This document shows, in pieces, positions 60,193-64,000 of a stretch of 64,000 nucleotides of DNA. A program made the translations under genes and the position numbers. Where the stretch lies: positions 1 through 64,000 of the forward strand of contig CANRLF010000008.1 in the NCBI GenBank assembly GCA_947631395.1. The letters run 5' to 3'. Numbering within the stretch: the stretch's first letter is position 1; the number at the start of each line of letters is the position of its first letter. The notes below the pieces were generated by a model, which saw nothing but the letters and a program-made list of their open reading frames with translations, was not told where the DNA came from and made no database searches. Source of the stretch: an uncultured Oscillospiraceae bacterium (GTDB lineage: Bacteria; Bacillota; Clostridia; Oscillospirales; Oscillospiraceae).

Positions 60193-61458
60193 TTATTTTC
60201 TGTACTCGAACTGTATCCCGCAGACGCTCACAGTGTCGCCCTCGCTGACCCCCAGCTCCTCCAGCCTTTCAAATACGCCCCGCTCCCGCAGGACCCGGTC
60301 GAAGTACATCCTGGACTCGTAGTCCCCGAAATTCACGTTCTCCACGAGCCGTTCCACCCAGCCGCCGTCCACATACCAGACGCCGTTTTCCAGGTTTATC
60401 TCCGGCTCCGACTGACCGCCGTCCTCCTGGGGCTCCACGAACTCCGGCTCGAAGGTCACGATGGGCGGCAGGGAGGCGAGCCGGTAGGCGATGCTTTTCA
60501 CAAGCTCCTCCGTGCCCGTGCCACCGGCGGCGGAGATGGGGAAGAAGTCCATGCCGGCGGCCTCCACTCGCTTGCGAAGGCGCTCTATCTGCTCCGGCGT
60601 CGCCTGGTCGCACTTGTTGGCGGCCACTATCATTGGCCGTGAGGCCAGCTCCGGGGAGTACTCCCTGAGCTCCCGGTTTATGGTCTCCAGGTCCTCCACG
60701 CAGTCCCGCCCCTCGCACTCGGACACGTCCACCACGTGGACCATGAGCCTGCACCTGTCGATGTGCCGCAAAAAGTCGTGGCCAAGTCCGGCCCCCTCGC
60801 TGGCCCCCTCGATTATCCCCGGTATGTCCGCCATGACGAAGCTCAGCCCTTCCCCAGCGTAGACCACGCCAAGGTTGGGGAACAGGGTAGTGAAGTGGTA
60901 ATTGGCTATCTTTGGCCGGGCCCTTGACACCACGGACAGGAGTGTGGACTTGCCCACGTTCGGAAAGCCCACCAACCCCACGTCCGCCAACAGCTTAAGC
61001 TCCAGGATTATCTCCCTCTGGGCGCCGGGCAAGCCCGCTTTGGCAAAGCGCGGCGCCTGACGTGTGGGGGTGGCGAAGTGGGAATTTCCCCAGCCGCCGG
61101 AGCCACCCTTTGCCACCACGAACCGCTCGACGGCCGACATGTCCGCCATCACGGCCCCCGTGGCGCTGTCCCGGACGACGGTACCCAGCGGGACCTTTAT
61201 GACAAGGTCCTCCCCACGCTTTCCGGCACAGCGTTTCCCGGCGCCGTCCATGCCGTTCCCGGCCGCGTATTTGCGCTTATAGCGAAAGTCCATCAGCGTC
61301 GACATGTTGGCGTCGGGTATGAGCACCACGTCGCCGCCGTCCCCGCCGTCCCCTCCGTCGGGCCCTCCGGAGGCGATATATTTCTCCCGGTGGAAGGCCA
61401 CGGCCCCGTTGCCGCCCTTTCCGGCCTTCACCTCTATGGTCGCCTTATCTACGAACAT
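60193..61458 (-). CDS. obgE: Obg-family GTPase
   Basis: 421 aa. Ribosome-assembly and stringent-response GTPase. Glycine-rich Obg fold at the N-terminus (EVKAGKGGNGAVAFHREKYI, GGPDGGDGGDGGDVVL), G1 GFPNVGKST at 164, G3 VMADIPGIIEGASEG, G4 NKCD, and a C-terminal OCT domain (VWYVDGGWVERLVENVNFGD). ATG 61458 is preferred to the upstream frame start at 61524, which overlaps the promoter. Confidence 0.96.
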   Translation of the reverse strand: MFVDKATIEVKAGKGGNGAVAFHREKYIASGGPDGGDGGDGGDVVLIPDANMSTLMDFRYKRKYAAGNGMDGAGKRCAGKRGEDLVIKVPLGTVVRDSATGAVMADMSAVERFVVAKGGSGGWGNSHFATPTRQAPRFAKAGLPGAQREIILELKLLADVGLVGFPNVGKSTLLSVVSRARPKIANYHFTTLFPNLGVVYAGEGLSFVMADIPGIIEGASEGAGLGHDFLRHIDRCRLMVHVVDVSECEGRDCVEDLETINRELREYSPELASRPMIVAANKCDQATPEQIERLRKRVEAAGMDFFPISAAGGTGTEELVKSIAYRLASLPPIVTFEPEFVEPQEDGGQSEPEINLENGVWYVDGGWVERLVENVNFGDYESRMYFDRVLRERGVFERLEELGVSEGDTVSVCGIQFEYRK

Positions 61459-61495
61459 TTTCCGTTTCTTCCTTTCAACTCGTGCTCTGAGCGGT

Positions 61496-61524
61496 ATTAT
61501 ATCAGATGATCGCGGTTTTTTCAA
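61496..61524 (-). promoter_or_regulatory. Promoter of obgE
   Basis: TTGAAA (61524-61519) and TATAAT (61501-61496) on the minus strand, spacer 17. Confidence 0.75.
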
Positions 61525-61539
61525 GGTAGGTAATATGGC

Positions 61540-61568
61540 TTGAAAAGCCGGTGATTATGTAGTATAAT
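61540..61568 (+). promoter_or_regulatory. Promoter of murJ
   Basis: TTGAAA (61540-61545) and TATAAT (61563-61568), spacer 17. Same box pair as the divergent obgE promoter. Confidence 0.75.
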
Positions 61569-61600
61569 ACTAAACCAGTGAAAATAAAAGGAGTGTCGGA

Positions 61601-63145
61601 GTGGAGGAGAAAAAGAAAAATCCGGCCCTGACCGTGGCGGTGATGATGCTCATAACCGTCGGCGGAAAGCTGCTCGGACTCGTCAGGGACAGGTTGCTTA
61701 CGGTAAATTACGGCTCGGGCAGCGCGGCCAACGCCTTCTTGACGGCCAGCCGCATACCCAGGGTGTTTTTTGATACGGTATTCGCCTCGGCCATCTCCGC
61801 CTGCCTCATCCCCGTGCTCGGGGAGATCATGGAGAAGCGGGGGAGGAGGGACGCTTTTCGGTTCGCCGGAAATTTCATGTCCGTGATGGGCCTCGTGTGC
61901 GCCGTCTTGACGGTGCTCGGCACTATCTTCGCCCCACAGCTCACGGCCTTTTTCGCCGACGGGTACGATACGCAAACAGCTCAGCTCTGCGCCAGCCTTA
62001 CGCGTATAATGATGCCCACCGTGTTTTTCACGGGCCTCGCCTTTTCCCTGGTGGGCGTATTGCAGACCCTCGGTGAGTTTAACGTCCCCGCGGCCATCAG
62101 CCTCGTGTCCAACGTGGCCGTCATTGCCTACTATCTCACCCTCAACAAAAAATTCGGCATCGTCGGCCTTGCCGTGGCCTTCCTCATCGCCTGGGCCCTC
62201 CAGGCGGCGGTGCAGGTGCCGTCCCTCATAAAGCGCGGCTTTCGCTTCTACCCATCCCTCTCCCTTCGGAACGAGGAGATGCGAAAGGTCGGCCGCCTCA
62301 TGCTCCCCGTTATGATAAGCACCTGGGTATTGCCCATAAACCAGACGGTCAACTCCAAATTCGCCTCCCGGCTTTTCGAGGGGGCGGGGGTCTCGGCGGT
62401 GGAACACGCCTATGACCTCTACACCGTCATCGCCGGAGTATTCGTGCTGTCGGTGACCAACTACATCTTCCCCCGCCTGTCCCGTGAAAACGCCGGCGGC
62501 GGCCCGGAGGTTATGAAAAACACCCTCCGCTCCACCACCCACGCCACCCTGTTCGTGGTCGCGCCCATGACGGCGGGGCTGTGCCTCATGGCCGGGCCCA
62601 TCATTGACCTTGTATTCGGCGGCGGCCAGTTTGACGCCTTCTCCGTCGGCATAACCGCCCGCGCCCTCAGGATAATGAGCCTTGGCATGGTGGGCTACGC
62701 CCTCCAGGCCGTGCTCTCACGGGCCTATTTCGCCGGCCAGACCGGCCGCGTGCCCCTGATCGCCGGGGCCGTGTCCATCGCCGTGAACATCGTCCTGTGC
62801 GTCATACTGACGTCGAAGCTCGACGTGGGCGGCATCGCCGCGGCCTCGGCCGTGTCCTTCACCGTCAACGCCCTGATACTCGCCCTGCCCCTGCGAAGGC
62901 GGGGCCTCGGGTTCTTCGATAAAAAATTCCTCCTCGACATGCTCAGGCTCCTTGCCGCCACCCTCATCATGGCCGCGGCGGTGTGGGGCGTGTCGGAGCT
63001 CATCGCCGGCCGTTTCGGCAAGCTCCTGACCCTCCTTGTCCCCACGGCGGCCGGAGTGGCCGTATACGCCGTGGCCGCCGTCGCCCTGAGGGTCCCTGAG
63101 ACCGTCGCCGTCATCGAAAAAATAAGAGAAAGGATCGGAAGGTGA
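61601..63145 (+). CDS. murJ: Lipid II flippase MurJ
   Basis: 514 aa, about 14 transmembrane helices, MATE/MOP superfamily. Family features: GKLLGLVRDRLLTVNYGSGS, AFLTASRIPRVFFDTVFASA with the conserved Arg/Pro, PLWMVGYALQAVLSRAYFA-like helix VGYALQAVLSRAYFAGQT. Moves the peptidoglycan precursor lipid II to the outer face. The start is GTG 61601 with AAAGGAG seven bases upstream. The next gene begins one base after the stop. Confidence 0.94.
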   Translation: MEEKKKNPALTVAVMMLITVGGKLLGLVRDRLLTVNYGSGSAANAFLTASRIPRVFFDTVFASAISACLIPVLGEIMEKRGRRDAFRFAGNFMSVMGLVCAVLTVLGTIFAPQLTAFFADGYDTQTAQLCASLTRIMMPTVFFTGLAFSLVGVLQTLGEFNVPAAISLVSNVAVIAYYLTLNKKFGIVGLAVAFLIAWALQAAVQVPSLIKRGFRFYPSLSLRNEEMRKVGRLMLPVMISTWVLPINQTVNSKFASRLFEGAGVSAVEHAYDLYTVIAGVFVLSVTNYIFPRLSRENAGGGPEVMKNTLRSTTHATLFVVAPMTAGLCLMAGPIIDLVFGGGQFDAFSVGITARALRIMSLGMVGYALQAVLSRAYFAGQTGRVPLIAGAVSIAVNIVLCVILTSKLDVGGIAAASAVSFTVNALILALPLRRRGLGFFDKKFLLDMLRLLAATLIMAAAVWGVSELIAGRFGKLLTLLVPTAAGVAVYAVAAVALRVPETVAVIEKIRERIGR

Positions 63146-64000
63146 ATGAAAAAAATACTTGAGGGCAGCGCCATATGGCGGGCCCTGACCGCCGCGGCCC
63201 GCTGGATAGACGGCCAGTGGTCGAAAAGCCTCCTGTCCAAACCCTTCACTCCGCCCGAGCGCCGCGGCAGCTCCGGCGCGCTTTCCTCCATGGCCCACAA
63301 GGTCCACCTTGCCATGTGCCGCGTATTTGACCTGACGCGCCTTACCTCCGCCCTTGAGGGCTCCGTCACCCTCAGATCCTTCTTCTGGATGGCCCTCGCC
63401 GTGACGCTGGCGCCGATACTGCCCACAATGGCCGTCCTGGCCCTCACGGCCCTGGGCTTCGGCTCGCTCATACTGACCTACGGCCGCGACCGTGACCGCC
63501 GCTTTTCCGGCTCCCCCCTCGTCAAGTGGATACTCCTGTTTGCCGGGGTGGAGCTGGCCTCCACCGCCCTGTCCGTCACCCTTACCGGCAGTCTCAGGAA
63601 CGGCCTCCTCACGGCGGCCTTCACCCTCTTCGCCCTGGTCGTGACGGACACCTGCCGGAAAGAGCGCGACCTCGACCGCCTCATAGCCCTCATCGTCGCC
63701 GCCGGCGCCCTCGTGGCCCTCATCGGCATCTCCCAGGCGGCCCTTGGCGTGGCCAGCGAGTCGGACTGGATAGACGAGGACGACTTCTCCAATATCACCA
63801 TCCGCGTCTGGTCCACCCTTGAAAATCCCAACGTGCTTGCCGAGTATCTCCTCCTGGTGATACCCCTGGCCGTGGCGGGGGTCTTCACATCCTCCAGCGC
63901 CAGCGGAAAGATATACTCCGCCGTTGCCGCCGGTACCATGGTGCTGTGTATGCTCCTCACCTGGTCCCGTGGCGGCTGGCTTGGCCTTGCCATCGCCGCC
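63146..64000 (+). CDS. O-antigen ligase/polymerase family membrane protein (3' cut by window)
   Basis: At least 285 aa, open at the right edge. ATG 63146 follows the murJ stop directly. A cytosolic lead of about 80 residues precedes repeated hydrophobic helices (FFWMALAVTLAPILPTMAV, LIALIVAAGALVALIGISQA). WSTLENPNVLAEYLLLVIPL and LTWSRGGWLGLAIA are the typical Wzy_C/WaaL core. In a Gram-positive it would link or polymerise a surface glycan. The catalytic loop is outside the window. Confidence 0.85.
   Translation, partial: MKKILEGSAIWRALTAAARWIDGQWSKSLLSKPFTPPERRGSSGALSSMAHKVHLAMCRVFDLTRLTSALEGSVTLRSFFWMALAVTLAPILPTMAVLALTALGFGSLILTYGRDRDRRFSGSPLVKWILLFAGVELASTALSVTLTGSLRNGLLTAAFTLFALVVTDTCRKERDLDRLIALIVAAGALVALIGISQAALGVASESDWIDEDDFSNITIRVWSTLENPNVLAEYLLLVIPLAVAGVFTSSSASGKIYSAVAAGTMVLCMLLTWSRGGWLGLAIAA

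Overview
The window looks like chromosome of a high-GC, Gram-positive anaerobe of the Clostridia, most likely an Oscillospirales-type gut bacterium. This placement is inferred from the type-3 ProS, a T-box ahead of cysE-cysS, FemAB, lipoboxes on secreted proteins, many GTG/TTG starts and the order DUF1385-prmC-recA-recX-rimO-pgsA. No rRNA, CRISPR array, integrase or transposase was seen. One tRNA (Leu, CAA) is present.

Layout. 1-4110: housekeeping (proS, trmO, prs, pth). 4141-14979: a visibly AT-richer accessory island bounded by two 75-base direct repeats that differ at 4 positions. It carries a two-gene operon: a 304-aa protein with a possible nuclease-type QxK motif, and a 2523-aa protein combining a GHKL-type ATPase, a possible STAS-like segment, two degenerate phosphoribosyltransferase-like units each ending in CPxC, a long helical region, a GAF-like segment and a C-terminal metallophosphoesterase. 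Behind it lie decayed gene fragments and a WHH-nuclease toxin with its SUKH immunity gene. This operon is the best candidate for an undescribed (probably conflict/defence) system.

15098-19446: an aromatic-acid-exporter-like protein, DUF3737, a MalY/PatB aminotransferase and a FemAB ligase. 19588-31956: an envelope-sensing locus with response regulator, histidine kinase, four paralogous lipoproteins plus the remnant of a fifth, an ABC transporter pair, an apparent sigma-factor remnant, a DUF4367-like membrane protein and a secreted protein. 32072-33661: a vapBC-type module with an operator-like palindrome inside its promoter, tRNA-Leu, and a phosphopantetheinyl transferase.

33805-43133: lipoprotein, second two-component pair, DUF1385, prmC (apparent AUA start), recA, recX, rimO, pgsA. 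43134-46043: an intergenic region with a long inverted repeat and a 31-aa membrane peptide, then T-box, cysE, cysS. 46149-50275: mglBAC-type sugar ABC operon with a small membrane protein. 50284-53540: htpG, mntP and thrH on the minus strand. 53541-54020: dispersed GC-rich repeats.

54103-56633: a cytosolic ParB-like/BMP-domain fusion with a small metallophosphoesterase. 56665-60161: minus-strand xpaC-telA-lemA-TPM envelope stress cluster (apparent ACG start on xpaC). 60193-64000: obgE, then divergent murJ and an O-antigen-ligase-type gene cut by the window edge.

All family assignments come from reading the sequence and remembered family motifs. No database search was run.
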